The translations under genes and the position numbers were made by a program. The notes beneath the pieces are model-generated. The model did not search any database. It saw only the letters and a program-made list of their open reading frames with translations, and was not told the DNA's origin. Source: Berberis thunbergii (Eukaryota > Streptophyta > Magnoliopsida > Ranunculales > Berberidaceae). From it: a stretch of 64,000 bases of DNA. Of this stretch, positions 1 to 12,020 are shown piece after piece (position 1 is the first letter of the stretch; each line of letters starts with the position of its first letter). The stretch covers positions 217,309 to 281,308 of the forward strand of contig QNQO01005782.1 of the NCBI GenBank assembly GCA_003290165.1, given 5' to 3'.

Positions 1-866
1 ATGTAGAGTCTACTAACTGATCAATGCGAGGCAGAGGATAGTTGTCTTTGGGACATGCTTTGTTGAGGTCAGTGTAATCTACACAAACTCTCCATTTTCC
101 TTTTTTTTTCTTGACTAATACCACATTTGCCAACAGTCAGTGTAGGATACCTCCTCGATGAAACCGGCTGCCAAGAGTTTGTCAATCTTGGCCTCAATGA
201 TTGCTACTCTTTCCGGGGCAAAGTTACCCCTCTTCTGCACAGTAGGCCTACAGGTCAGGTCTACATGCAGTTTATGGAAGATCACAGTTGAATCAATTAC
301 GGGCATGTCTGAGTCTGACCAAGCGAACACATCTTTGTTGCTTTGGAGGAAACTAATAAGTTATGCTTTCTCATCTGCGCTGAGGCGAGAGCCAATTTTC
401 GCTTTCTTTCAGGCAGATTAGGATCAAGAATTACAAGTTTTGTGTCTTCTTCTGGTCTCCATCCCTCCTCAACTGAGGATTCGAATTGAACTTCTCCTTC
501 TTGATCTTGGTGTTGTAATTGCTATTGGGGGGTAGAAGGCGTCTTCCCTTTTGCTTCGGCTAAAGTGACGGGTATGAATTCCTTCTGTTTCGTTTCCTTT
601 AATACTCGGCTGCACACCTCCTTGCAATGGCTTGATCACTCTTTATTTCTCCAACTCCACCTTCTGGGATTGGATATCTGATTTTTTTGGTGTACACAAG
701 ACGTGACAACATTAATTTTAGTTATCCATGGTCTACCCAAAAGTCCGTTGTAGGGAGAAGGCTTATCTATTATCATGAAGGTCTGCGAGCAGATGACTGG
801 TGGTGAGTAGACGTTTAGAATCATAGTGCCAATTGTTACGGATGTAGCCCCATTAAAGGCAGTCAA
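1..866 (-). pseudogene. Retrotransposon protease to reverse transcriptase start, broken, runs off edge
   Basis: The segment 866 to 636 holds the C-terminal part of an aspartic protease-like region (FNGATSVTIGTMIL, then NGLLGRPWI). The segment 330 to 1 holds the start of reverse transcriptase: DVFAWSDSDMP, KRGNFAPERVAIIEAK and GFIEEVSYTDCW. A frameshift near position 130 follows; the reading then continues in another frame with RVCVDYTDLNKACPKDNYPL to about position 10. That last motif is the classic entry to the RT fingers, so the element clearly continues left of the window. Stops between 340 and 636 separate the protease and RT parts. Confidence 0.87.
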
Positions 867-969
867 GACTTTTGTCTTTTACTGATAAGTGATTCTAAAT
901 TCATTTGTTTGACAACTGAAAGTTGAAGTATATTGGCTGCACTTCCCTCATCTACATGAATTCTATCAA

Positions 970-3026
970 TCATTGCATGAGCGATCTGGATGCTGATGAC
1001 GAGTGTGTCTTCATGTGGTAGATCAAGTCCCTGCAAGTCACTTTTAGTGTAGTGCCGATCATCTGATTTTCGATTGAGGAACTAATTGTGGGGCCATCGA
1101 CTGAGGCGATTTGCACTTGAGCAACCGAAGTTGCTTGTTTGATCTTTCGCTTCCGTTCATTATTGGTGGAACCAAAAAGTTCAGATTCAACAAAAATTCC
1201 ATTGATTCTTATGACTTTCTTTAGAGGTTCCTTGGCTACATCTCTTTCTTCAATTTGCTGAATGGTTTTTTTGGCTACATACTCTGTGCAATGTTCTGCT
1301 TTGACTAATTCCTCAAGGTGGTCCTTCCATGCTCGACATTCTTTTGTTAAGTGACCAGTGGCTCCATGGAATGCACAATATTTATTCGGATTTCTTTTTG
1401 CTGCATCTCTCTTCATGGGTGGCAGTCTCTTCAGCCAAGGTTGGTTCTTTATCTCGTGGAGAATTTGATTGATTGGAACCGAGAATTCTGTGTATGCTCT
1501 ATTGGTAGATGATTATTTTGCTGGAGAGTATGTTCTAACGTTTTTTCGCCCCTATTCTTCTTACTCTCCTTTTGATATATATTCTTTTGTGCAGGTTGGC
1601 TATCCTTCTTGAACACATCAGATACCTTAGCAATATTTTATTCATCGTCCTACAAGGCATAACATTCTGCCATGGTGAATACTTCTGCAAGAGTTTTGCT
1701 AGGTTTCATGGTCAGCTCACCGTACAACAGGTGGTCTGCACGCAGACCCTTCCTAAAAGCTGAGGATGCAATTTGATCATCACACCCAACGATGCTCGCT
1801 TTTTCTGCCTTGAATCTTTTAATGAAGTCTCTAAGCGATTCATTTGACTTCTTCTTTATGTTGAAGAGGTGGTCGGCATGCTTTTTGACAGTTCGGTAAG
1901 ATGAATATTTTTTTGTGAAGACAAGGGATAGATCTCCAAAGTTGCTGATCGACTGAGGGGTCAAAGTGTGAAACCAATCTTGGGCGACTCCCTGTAAAGT
2001 CATAGCAAATATTTTACACATAAGCGGGTCGTCATTTTTGTGTAGAGTAATGATACTTCGAAAATGCTTCAAGTGTCTCTTAGGATCAGAATCTCCTTTG
2101 AAAGTGGTAAAAGTTGGTGTGGTAAATTTCGCTGGTAGAGGAGCCTCTTCGATGTTATCTGTAAAAGGCGAAATGTTCACCAGGGCCACCTCTCTGCACA
2201 GAGTATCATCTGGATTTCTCATAACCTGTAAATTCATCAACTGCTCTTTGACCATTCGTGCCACATCATCTGCTCCCAAGTGCTTGTGTGTATCCTACTG
2301 ATCAACCGTATGGTGATTTCGGTTCTGATTATCTGCGGTAGATGACTCATCACATTCCGAATTTGATGGTGACTTACCTACATGTGAGTGAGGTAGAGTT
2401 TTAATGGGATTCGCCTAAAGGTTCCTCTTGTTTTGACGAGCCTCTAAATGTGGGGCGTGGGACAAATCAATGTAATGGTCTGATCTCTTGTGTTGTTTGC
2501 ATCCATCAGGATTCTGTCTTCTGCGTTGACCACTTATATTGGGTGTAATCTGTGGTCCTAGTCTTGAGTGCACGGTTGCTTGGGAGCCCAATCTTGAGAA
2601 GACTCCCCTTTGAGGTCCGAGCCTGGAGTGCACACTTACTTGTGGTCCTAATCTTGAATGAATGCTCCCAAAGGGATTGTTTCCCTTTGATGAATGACCA
2701 CTTCCACTTTTATGCACATGATCTGCTGGTATACGACGATGTGTCATCTGCCTTGGTTGTTCGCTCACTAATCGCTTTACCACCTGGGCTTGTTCTTTCA
2801 ATATTTTGGTCAGATTGGCGATCTGACCTGCAAGATTATCTCGTTGTGTCATATCCATTTGGCTTGTGGCAGAAGGTTGCGAATGATGGTCAACAGGCGG
2901 TGGCAGACCCACTATCAGTGGTTGTCCGGCTGGTAGCGGTTGAACTTGTGATGATGATGACAGCCTAATACGAGCAGAATACCTTGTAACATTATTTTTG
3001 CTAGTTTGTTTTCGAGTTCCCACCAT
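970..3026 (-). pseudogene. Retrotransposon gag, frameshifted into three blocks
   Basis: Gag forms the particle that packages element RNA. Block 1 (3026 to 2415) starts with MVGTRKQ, a usual start for plant gypsy gag. It has a hydrophilic N-terminus with four imperfect copies of HSRLGPQ near residues 133-175. Block 2 (2279 to 1650) is the retrotransposon gag domain, recognisable by GVAQDWFHTLTPQSI, FTKKYSSYRTVKKHADHLF and SLRDFIKRFKAEKA. Block 3 (1416 to 970) carries a zinc knuckle variant, C-x2-H-x4-H-x4-C (CAFHGATGHLTKEC), followed by a basic tail. The blocks are in different frames or separated by stops, so no full protein can be made. The ATG at 3026 is 122 bases inside the LTR edge at 3149. 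Confidence 0.87.
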
Positions 3027-3027
3027 T

Positions 3028-3378
3028 GTATAGAATTGAAAAAAGTGTTTGTGAATGAAATTGAAACTGGGTGAATGAAAGTTCTTTTTTATGAATGGAA
3101 GAGAGCATGCAATGAGTTTAATTCAAGCTCTCATTGAAAGCACTAATTTGTGGATACAAATTTCCGTCGGATCACGTGTTGATCACATGGAGCAATCTGC
3201 ATAAGAAAAGATCGCGTGTTGATCACGCGGAGTAATCTGCACAAAGTAGAAATTAACTGTTGACACCGGTGTGGTGCCTGCCACGGGGACTCCGATGCCA
3301 AAGTTAGAACAATGTTTATAGGAAAAATGAAAAATATCTCTATACTTGAAGATAAAATTGTAAGTCAGGAAAGTGTTT
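3028..3378 (-). repeat. Partial LTR (R-U5) plus leader of the Tat-like element, copy 1
   Basis: Positions 3149-3378 are the 3' part of the LTR in element orientation, and 3028-3148 the untranslated leader before gag. The block is repeated at 6505-6851 with only about three differences (a substitution near 3155, one near 3178 and one A in an A-run). The LTR copy here is cut at 3378 exactly where the other copy has its predicted transcription start, and the U3 promoter part is absent. The sequence then switches to an unrelated repeat starting TGTCACGCCCCG. Confidence 0.85.
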
Positions 3379-4365
3379 GTCACGCCCCGATTTTCGAGGA
3401 AAACGAAAATTCCAAAATCCACTTAGGATTATCCGTTTCCCCCAAAACTCGGGACGTGAAAATTCAATAATAACAGAAACAAATGGCAGCAACACTAAAC
3501 AACGAAAACGAATAAAAATCTAACCCGGAGAAGACTGGCATGGCTAGCTCACTAGCAGAACTCCAGTAACGCAGCTCAAAGTCTCTAAACCTGAAAGGCT
3601 AATCGGCTACATTCCAAAAGGAATGTACCCAAGAAGCAAAAGCTCACTCGGGTCAGCAATAAAGCTGGTGTGAGAAACCTTCATTCAAAAAAAAATTCAA
3701 TAAATCCACACGTGACAACATTAAAATAAACCAAACAATACATAACCACACCATCAGGTAGTTCCTCAATGAGGCAATGGTGTTGTCATGCTAATAAATA
3801 AATATGCATTATTTATTACCAATAAATAAAATTTATGAGTTATCAACCTTCATAAATGCAACAACAATACAATTCATAATCATATTAGGCTACCATTGAA
3901 ATATTAACCAAACACATTTTTCTTTCTACCTTTAAGAAGACATGTAGTTCTCATTCAAGGTTCGAATGAGCTGTTAGTTTCTTCCCTCAAGGCTAACCTA
4001 GTATAAGCTAAAATAATCTATACACAATTTCATGGCATGCTCAATTCAATGGTTTAATTTAATTATTTATTTTGTTTTCTAATTCTTGGCTTCTTTTTCC
4101 ACAATTGCACTCTCCTCCTGTGCCGAACACACCTCACCCAAGTGTGTCTCCCTTGCCATCGAAGCCACTCGGAGCGTACATGACCCAAGTGGGGTGCCAT
4201 CTCGAGTGTCATGTCATCTCACCCGAAGTTCGATCACTGACAAGCATTCTACACGTACAACCGAACTCACATGGAACGGTGCACCGATATGCAAGCAAGT
4301 CTGCATACCCATAATAATATCACACGTATACAAGCAAGTCTGTATACAAAATTTTCATTTCTTTT
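3379..4365. repeat. Dispersed repeat family, copy 1 (TGTCACGCCCCG start)
   Basis: It begins TGTCACGCCCCGATTTTCG and is homologous, in the same orientation, to 52171-53165. Shared blocks include a GGACGTGAAAA segment near the start, a 'gttcctc-atgaggcaa' segment, and a well-conserved 100 bp block (near 4125-4230 here, 52915-53020 there) around CACCCAAGTGTGTCTCCCTT. The start with TG suggests an LTR end, but I found neither an opposite terminus nor a TSD. Reading frames inside it overlap the conserved block but contain no family I know. Confidence 0.65.
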
Positions 4366-5640
4366 CACATTTTTTTTTTCTGGAGTTGTGGAAAAAGAAC
4401 ATTTACCAAGTATTTTATTTGAGTCATTATTTTTCCAAATCAATTAACGTCACATCACATTCCCTTTACAAGAACCATATATACATAAAACATTAGCAAG
4501 GTGATATTCACAACATGACAAAATCTATTTTTGCCATCTCCTTCAGAAAAGAATGAAAAACAAGTGTGTCGCAAGCACAAACATTCTTTTAACATAGTCA
4601 CATACGTGTGACAAGAAAACAAGTTCCATTACTGGCTATACCTGACTATCCTTATGGAAATCCACCTTTTCTTTTGAAAACCACCTATCATGACCACATC
4701 TATTGATTAGACAGTGACAATCAATATAGAACATACACTGTCAACATACATATCCATACCCATACCCATACCCATTTACTGTATGACCTTTGTCCTCTTT
4801 ACATTGTCCCCACACCAAGTAGTGAGATACTCCTAATGGATATGATTGGTTTGTCAGTTCCACTTACATTCAGTTATCTACTTAACAAAGAGAAATTTGT
4901 TAAAACTGGAAGTTAGAGTTGTATAACAATGAGGTTCTCTGTGCAAGTCCAAGATAGGGAAAAATCCAAACTACTACACTCCAGTAAAGTTTATAGAGAT
5001 GCCACAACAGAAATGCACATCAAAATCCAAATCCATCAAATACCATAAGCAACTCACCTAACTAATTGAATCCATTAAAATTTCAAGAAACTAAATGCAC
5101 AAAGAAACAGATCCAACACATTCATTGTGAACTACTAATCCTATATGGATTGATACAAAACAAGAAAAACCCGTGGACACAATCCTCCTACAAGTAACTA
5201 AATTAACATCCCTGCATTAGGGGTTCCTTAGTCTTACACAAACCCTACCTGATCACATGCTTTTCTAATGATAATGATGACCTAGAAAACCCCGAATGCC
5301 TTGACAATTGCCTAAAGTCAATGTGAACTACAATGGGTATCCATTCATTCACTCAAATCAATTAATTAAAGTAATCAAACCCCTTCACCTTAATCTACCA
5401 AGTTAAGGGAAAAATCAGGAAGAAAGAAAAATGAGGGTTTAATCAAAGTATATTAAACACACAACACATAACTATCAAAACCATCTCATAAAACAAACTG
5501 AAAGGGGTAAAAGAGAGCTCACATCCATGAAAATAAAAACCCCATCGTCAAATCCTAAAAATACCTAATTCAGTCAAGAAACAAGGATTTGCAAGATACA
5601 GGGAATAAGAAACTCGCAGTAAAAGAGAAGGAATGAAGAA
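4366..5640. other. Stretch with no recognised gene
   Basis: AT-rich, without a long open frame or a motif I recognise. It holds a short run of CCATAC units at 4755-4776. Its right end (about 5570-5645) contains the splice-donor side of the PPR exon described next, so part of this may be captured intron sequence. Confidence 0.5.
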
Positions 5641-5643
5641 AAC

Positions 5644-5880
5644 TCACCTGACGAAATCACCAATGATTTGCGCACCATGCTTAATTGATGAAATGCCAGC
5701 ACAGGCACAAAGGTAACTGCTGAAAGTAAATTGATCGGGTTTGATCCCCCTAAACATCATGTATGTAAAGAGTTGAAGTCCCTCATAGCCCATACCATAC
5801 TGCACATAACCACAAATCAAAGCCGTCCAAAACACTGAATTCCTCTCAAGCATTTTATCAAACAATCTCTTTCAAAAGCA
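5644..5880 (-). pseudogene. PPR protein exon fragment
   Basis: About 75 codons read LFDKMLERNSVFWTALICGY, then YEGLQLFTYMMFRGIKPDQF and TFSSYLCACAGISSIKHG. This is the 35-residue pentatricopeptide repeat pattern of organelle RNA-binding PPR proteins: one complete repeat and parts of its neighbours. The exon ends with a good splice donor (CAG then GTGAGTTTTC on the minus strand, near 5644), so an intron edge came along and the fragment looks DNA-derived or from an unspliced transcript. It cannot encode a working PPR protein, which needs many repeats. It lies between the ALG14 fragment and the dispersed repeat, in the sense orientation of the Tat-like element. Confidence 0.72.
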
Positions 5881-6001
5881 TCCCACAATGCTGATTATTT
5901 TGTATCGATGTTTCAACCTACATGATTCTTCATTAAAAAAAAAACAACCGTAGAAAACACGAGTGAGAATATTACCATTTACTCCACAAAAATTCAATTA
6001 A

Positions 6002-6504
6002 TCACATGAGGCAACCAACATGATGAGTTCGGGGTATTTCCTTTGTAGTTGAGGCCATTGCACAAAGAACTGGTCAGCCAGCCTTAACTTGTATAGAAGC
6101 AAGCCGCTTAAAGAGAGCCTCCTCACTCTCGCTATACTCTCAACAAAAAAAAATGGATGACCATCTAATCCCAACTAGCTTGAAAAGGAATGCAATCATG
6201 CAAAGAGGAATACATGTCCCAGGTCCATTGCATATAGTCACTTGAGGCTTGAATTGAACCATTATCCATAGTGCATGAACGATAGCAATTAGAGTTGTCC
6301 AGATAGAGGTTAGGTACGATTGAAATACTTCTCGACTGCGATAGATTTTCACATACTGAACTTTACTCGTCTCCTCATAATTTCTCTGATCAATCAAGGA
6401 GTTCTCCAATTCATGAGCTTTCTGAAGACTCATATTATCAGTCAGAGCTGCTACATATATTCTAGGAAAGAACCTGTCTTTTTGCAGAACAGAGATGAGA
6501 TTGA
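6002..6504 (-). pseudogene. ALG14: ALG14 C-terminal fragment inside a retrotransposon segment
   Basis: ALG14 is the ER membrane subunit that recruits ALG13 to form the UDP-GlcNAc transferase adding the second sugar of the N-glycan lipid precursor. The minus strand reads ALTDNMSLQKAHELENSL, VQYVKIYRSREV, LTSIWTTLIAIVHALWIMV and ICNGPGTCIPLCMIAFLFK, then after a frameshift in a T-run (near 6145) VESIARVRRLSLSGLLLYKL and QFFVQWPQLQRKYP. The sequence reaches what looks like the native stop (TGA, 6004-6002) after a second one-base shift near 6025. The N-terminal third is missing. The left edge of the leader repeat (6505) meets the ALG14 sequence directly, so the retroelement leader is fused in sense to it. 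No intron is visible in the part kept. Confidence 0.85.
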
Positions 6505-6623
6505 ATAGAATTGAAAAAAGTGTTTGTGAATGAAATTGAAACTGGGTGAATGAAAGTTCTTTTTTATGAATGGAAGAGAGCATGCAATGAGTTTAATTCA
6601 AGCTCTCATTGAAAGCACTAATT
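6505..6623 (-). repeat. Leader of the Tat-like element, copy 2, fused to ALG14
   Basis: Near-identical to 3028-3148. In element orientation it follows the LTR at 6624-7284 and would carry the primer-binding region next to the LTR edge. Instead of leading into gag it leads into the ALG14 fragment. Confidence 0.82.
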
Positions 6624-7284
6624 TGTGGATGCAAATTTCCGTCGGATCACGTGCTGATCACATGGAGCAATCTGCATAAGAAAAGATCGCGTGTTGATCA
6701 CGCGGAGTAATCTGCACAAAGTAGAAATTAACTGTTGACACCGGTGTGGTGCCTGCCACGGGGACTCCGATGCCAAAGTTAGAACAATGTTTATAGGAAA
6801 ATGAAAAATATCTCTATACTTGAAGATAAAATTGTAAGTCAGGAAAGTGTTACCCCCAGAAGCTTTTGCATTTGACTATTTATAGAGGCTGAAAGTGTTA
6901 ACTGCTGGCTGATGAGTGAGACACGTGGCTGATGAGCAAGACACGTGGCTGATGAGTAAGACGCGTGGCAGATTAGTAAGTTATCTACTTGCAAGTGGTT
7001 GCATCTTCTTTTAAGCAGTTGTAACTTCCATGAGTGGTTATAACTTCCCGTTTTGAGGTATCTCTTCTGCAAGCCCACGTGCTCAGCTGAGCATGGTGGT
7101 TGACACCGAGCATTTCTCATATGCTGAGGAAATAGTGTTCTACTGATACTGAGTTTGTATTGGGCTCGGGCTCGAGCCTCCTATACTGGTAGCTTTCGTG
7201 GATAATCTTCGGATTTCTTAGGAAAAACCCAAATCTTTGGGTTTTTTTATCCAATTGGGCTAAAGGTTATTTTCTGCTCCCACA
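6624..7284 (-). repeat. Complete LTR of the Tat-like element (661 bp)
   Basis: On the plus strand it starts TGTGGATGCAAATTTCC and ends TTTCTGCTCCCACA, giving the inverted ends TGTGG/CCACA expected of LTRs. It contains an almost identical copy of 3149-3378 plus the U3 part missing there, with three near-copies of 'acgtggctgatgag' at about 6910-6970. The base pairs after 7284 are CTAGA; the matching target duplication would lie left of the window, so it cannot be checked. Confidence 0.8.
6851..6884 (-). promoter_or_regulatory. LTR TATA box and predicted transcription start
   Basis: On the minus strand TATAAATA lies at 6884-6877, followed 33 nt downstream by a pyrimidine-purine step (T then A) at 6852-6851. 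This spacing is normal for a plant TATA promoter and would make 6851 the start of R. It coincides with the last base shared between the full LTR and the truncated copy at 3378. Confidence 0.6.
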
Positions 7285-10200
7285 CTAGACAAAAGGGTTT
7301 GCTGGTACTTCAAAGACATGGGCTTTAGTGGGGTTTTAAGGGAGAGGGTCGGTGAGAAGAAGATGAGTGAAGTGGGGTTGGTGGTTTTGAAGAAGATGAG
7401 TGAAGTGGTTTTGGGGTTGGTGGTTGGTGGTTTTGAAGTAGGGTTGGGGTTGGTGGTGATCTGGAGGTGGGAGTACCCTTTAGGTGGGTTAGATAGTTTG
7501 AGGGGGTGGTGAGATTTTTTCTAGCTTGGGTTGGGCTTTAGAGAAAAATGTTTGGGTTGGGCTTTGGGGAAAATGGTCATTTAATTTTTTTTAAAATATT
7601 CGGGTCGAGCCAGTTATCTGTCGGGTTTTGAGAATGGAAACCGATAACTCAACCGATGTATTCGGGCCGGGTTGGGCTTTGGGACCAACTAATAAAATAA
7701 TAAAAAATAGGACCAGACCAGACCGAGCAGTTCGGTTCCCGGTCCGGGCCGGGTTTTCAGTCTCAAATTCCCACCCCTACTCAAAACATTAATTTTTATT
7801 CTCCATTTAGCTATTTATTTGTCTCTAGTTGTGCTTAAAGTTAATTAAATGTCTCTATTTGTCTCGAATTCGATTATTGTTATATAATTTTTCAGAAAAT
7901 CGATAAATGTGCAAAATTTGAGACAATTCCATGATAAATTTGCATTACCAGGAGCAATTGGAGAAATTATGAAATTTATAAAAAGTACGAAATTCATGGC
8001 ATTTGGGCACGTTCATGGAGACGTATGACAAATTTCAAGATAAGAACTTCAAGTGTGGAGCATGTACTCATAAGACAAATAAATCGTCAACTCAAAGCAT
8101 ATTCCAATGATCAAATCAAAAAAATATTTCATTGCTTTGATTTTGTCTCATCAGATCTACCTCCAATTAGGAATCCCTTGATGTATATATTTCTAATTAT
8201 GGCTCCACTGATTTTATATGATATGATTTGGAGTATAATCAATGGATTTGTGAGATTTTATCCCCATTTCTAGCTTTGGATGAGAACATTATAAATAAGC
8301 TATTAAACTCTTGGAAATGAGACATTTAGTTTTTTTATACATCATTATCTTATCTCTAGCATAGCGTAGATTAGTTTTCTTTCTTTCGTTGGAGCTTTCG
8401 TTCAAGTCAAGTTTATTACATGTAAGTTTTTAGTTTTGAATTTAATACAAGTTAATATTTTTATGCATTAATTATCTTTTAATTTAATTTTTTTATTTCC
8501 TCATCTACCATTCTAATTCCACTCTTTAGAATATTTTACCACAATGACAATGGTAGGCCAAATCTCTCATCTCAAGAAAAGGAGGTGAAACCTACTTCAG
8601 TGATTTTTTTAACACAAAAATGATAAAACTTGTATAATTTTCATTAATCCTAGATTCAACCAATGAATCAAAGTTGTGAAATCGAAAGATGGATGACGAA
8701 GGATTATGTAAAATGAAAATAAGGACTTTGAAACAAGGATTATATTTGTTTTTCGTAGTTCTTCAATTCTTTGCAAATTATAATGATTCATTGAAAAATC
8801 ACCATCGAAAGAGGGGTGGATTAGCGATGGCCAAGAAATTTCTTTTATCATCTAAAAGGGTAAGTGAAATTCTATCTTAGAAAAAAAAATTATTTTGAGC
8901 ATGGGTTTCGAATAAAAAGTTAAAGGAATTTGTGCAAGTATTAAAATTGTTTTTTTACAAAGATGTGTTAAATTAATCTCTACAAAGCTAAGAGGTGGAT
9001 TCTCCAATCCTTGAGACCTTTCTTTTAATTGGTGAATTTGTTTAGTAATTTTCATCCTAAAATTTTTAATCTAAGTTTGTTTAAAAAAAAAATAATAATA
9101 AAAAAATCATCTTTTATTCTCCAAATTTTATTTCCTTCTTCCCACTGACTCTTAATTTTATTTGATCTTCTAAAGTGTTCTAAAATTTTGAATTTGAATC
9201 CTTTTAACTTAGTGAGTAGGACGATAACCCCTATGAACCAGTTTACTTATATTTTTTCTTAGAATTTTACTGGTAATTGATCAGAAGGGAACAAACACAA
9301 TAAAAAGGTGTTGATTTGCTTGGAATTTTGGGCGACAAGAATTTTGAACAAATCGGGTATCTACATGGTTTACAGTCTACCCACCCACTCAAGTCTCTCT
9401 ATCATCACGATCTTCTTCTTTCATCTCACTCATCCTACGGTTATGAAGATAAGATAATACGATTACACCAAATACTGTTAAAATTATTTTACTTTTACAG
9501 TTACCCCAGTTATGTTTTGTGAATTCCAACACTATCCAACCCTTCCACCCTTGTGTTTTAACAATTGTTAAGTAATTGGAATTCTTTGAATAGTTAGGAG
9601 AAAATAAAGTTTCATATACCACATTCCATATGAAAGACAACAACTTTGATAATTCATATTTCAAAGACAAAGAGAATTGTTTGTACCTAATTTGTCGTCA
9701 CCGTGCTAAATGTGTGAAAACATCAACACATGAGGAACGGTCTAATGCACAACACGTGAGGGAAGTTATACATGCTCGGCACATGTAACGACAAAGGAGT
9801 TTTGCCTTGTAGACTTAAGTTTTGGAGCAAAAGTTGCATCACGTGTTGTTCCATTTCCTTTTTCTCCGAGCAAATACAAATTAAAGGGAAAACAGCTAAG
9901 GGGGAATGGGTTTAGCACCTATGATGAACGGAAAAAAGAATGACCGATAGAGAAATGAGACCAATGAAAAGTGAGGAAAGTGGAACACTCAACAGAAAAG
10001 CCAACCAACAAGAGACAAACACGAAGGCATCTTCGATCCAAGAATCCGGTCAACTATGTCGAATATCGACCGGAAATGTCTTACGGGAGAATCCAATGAG
10101 AATTGGCCAATGCAACCATGACATGTAGGATCGGGACAAATAGAGGGATTCCGTAAAAAAAAGGTAGGAATGGTGCTATAATGTACAGTTCTGTCAAAAG

Positions 10201-10332
10201 AAATGGACTGAAGGCAAAAATAGACTAGTCGACAATTGCAATACTCCACAGCGTATGATGTTTTACAAGAACTGTTGTCAGGTCATTAAATGCAAGATAT
10301 GGACAAGTAGGTAGGTCATTTTGTTGAAAAAA
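7285..10332. other. Non-coding stretch with a decayed hAT-like end
   Basis: No gene is recognised. 7318-7510 is G/T-rich with repeated 'gaagatgagtgaagtgg' units. 7560-7778 is rich in GGGTCGGG/CCGGGCC words and ends CCCACCCCTA, which resembles the terminus of TAGGGGTG-type hAT elements, but I cannot find the partner end or a target duplication. 7780-10330 is AT-rich with only short random frames. Confidence 0.45.
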
Positions 10333-10373
10333 ACATACATACATACATACATACATACATACATACATACATA
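10333..10373. repeat. Tetranucleotide microsatellite (ACAT)n
   Basis: About ten perfect units of ACAT/CATA. The tyrosine/valine/methionine-type repeat peptide read across it on the minus strand is an artefact. Confidence 0.95.
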
Positions 10374-12020
10374 ACACTACTAAATCTTCTTTGTTCCATC
10401 GCCTACTAAGTCTCATGGAGTTCCGTCGGGGTTCAAAGCAGCGAAAGCAATGTGAGTCCACTAGCCAATTATTTCAACAACAAACTAGCTTTAAAGATTG
10501 CACATGTAGAAAAATATAATTGTATCAAAATGTCCAATATGAGTTCACATGGAACGAGTTTTCCAAATAAATCACTTAATAGCCTACATTAAGAGCACTT
10601 GAGATGATTTTAGGCATGACGTATTCCCTTTGGATATATAATCATTCAATTTCTGAAAATTTAGCTAATGAGCGGATACATGTCAGATCTTATCCCTTTA
10701 ACTAATAAGAAGAGACATTATTTAGTCCACAATCGTACATACAGGAATTGAGTTGTAGTGCGCTTATACCACTACTAAATTCGCGATCATGTACATGAAG
10801 TCTTTGGTTGGTGATGAGCACATTTTATATAATGTTTATTCCCCTGATATTTACATTAGTTAGCCTATTTAATTAGTTAATTTATTTTATTATCATATTT
10901 ATTTTATGTTTTGATATAATTTGACTAATTCGTGTATTTTTACGTACTTCTGGAGCACTAAAGCTAGATCAAGGAAAATTGGTATATTTTAGGAAAGAAA
11001 TAAGATTTTAATGATGGTCTTTATTGAGCAATCAACTTCTAAAATTTGTATATAAGATATCAATACGAAGGCAACAAGATAAGCTACACATAAGAAAAAG
11101 GATGACTCGATTCCAAGTTATAAGGAAAATTATATTGTCATATTAGTGTGTCTGTTTGGGAGTTGTCTACAAAATAGGAAAAGCATGATTTTTATCAAAT
11201 TTTTGTTTCCAAAAATATTTGGCTGACTATTTCATGGTTTAGAAATTTTGGTATAATCCTAATAGGTTTAGGAGTTTTTAGCCTATAAATAAGACCATGC
11301 TTGAGGTAGCAAGGATCGAATCAAGTTTTGTAATGAATTCCATAGTTGAGTTGAGATGAATTTCTAGTTTCATTGTCAAGGCAAAGAATTAGGCCACAGT
11401 TTGAATATGTTCAGGTTAATAGGTTGTTCTTGTTCTGTTTTAATTGCACAACTTTCACTCCTTTTAAGATTATTATAGTAATGAAATCTTTCATATTCTA
11501 TATCATGTATGGTTGATAGTTAGGGAAGAGATTATACTAATTATAGGTCTGGATGTATATTTCAAATCCTAAATGATTCGATTATATATGCTTGGGTTAA
11601 ATTATTTAACATATAATGCTTAGAAATTAGATTTTGAAAAATCGAGGAAAGTTGAATATATTTTATGATCAATGAATGCGCGACTAAAGTTATATTTTTT
11701 TAATTGGCAATAACATGGGTTGTGTTACTAATTTTGATTTTAGAATAACTAACTGACTTAAGCATTGTATGCGAATTATTGTGGATTCCCTAATCTTGAC
11801 ATATTTTTCTTATAGGTTTTTATTAAACGTTCACCAAAAATCCAAAAGTAAATGATTGTTGTTGTTTGGGTTAGATTTAGGCTAACTTTAAGTTTTGCAA
11901 AATAGTTTAGAAAAAAAGTTTTCATACGCAATCCATGGAGTTTTGACCTTGCATTCTCATTCATTTATATTATTGTTGATTCGTGCATTTGCAAGTGCAT
12001 TTAAAATTTCACAACAGGCT
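10374..12020. other. Non-coding stretch, possible decayed solo LTR
   Basis: No gene is recognised. From about 10814 (TGATGAGCACATTTTATAT) to about 11995 the composition, with a TATAAATA at 11284-11291 followed by a pyrimidine-rich region, is LTR-like. I found no matching second LTR and no target duplication, so this is only a suggestion. Confidence 0.3.

Larger units (their letters stand above)
1..3378 (-). mobile_element. Ty3/Gypsy retrotransposon, Tat-like, 5' half
   Basis: Reading leftward on the minus strand, this holds part of an LTR, an untranslated leader, gag, a zinc knuckle, an aspartic protease region and the start of reverse transcriptase, which runs off the left edge at position 1. 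The order gag-PR-RT is that of retrotransposons. The knuckle spacing and the PR-RT linker (DVFAWSDSDMP, then KRGNFAPER and GFIEEV) look like the Tat lineage of Ty3/Gypsy; that lineage call is an inference. Frames are broken in several places, so the element is dead as read. The intact copy of its LTR is at 6624-7284, not adjacent to the leader, because a 3.1 kb segment lies between. Confidence 0.88.

Noticed and set aside
4072..4496. A small conserved gene shared with 52906-53304
   Set aside because: Similarity comes from two copies of a dispersed repeat, and the frames are not kept outside the short block.
10225..10461. A short protein with a repeated CMYV stretch
   Set aside because: The stretch is the translation of an ACAT microsatellite.
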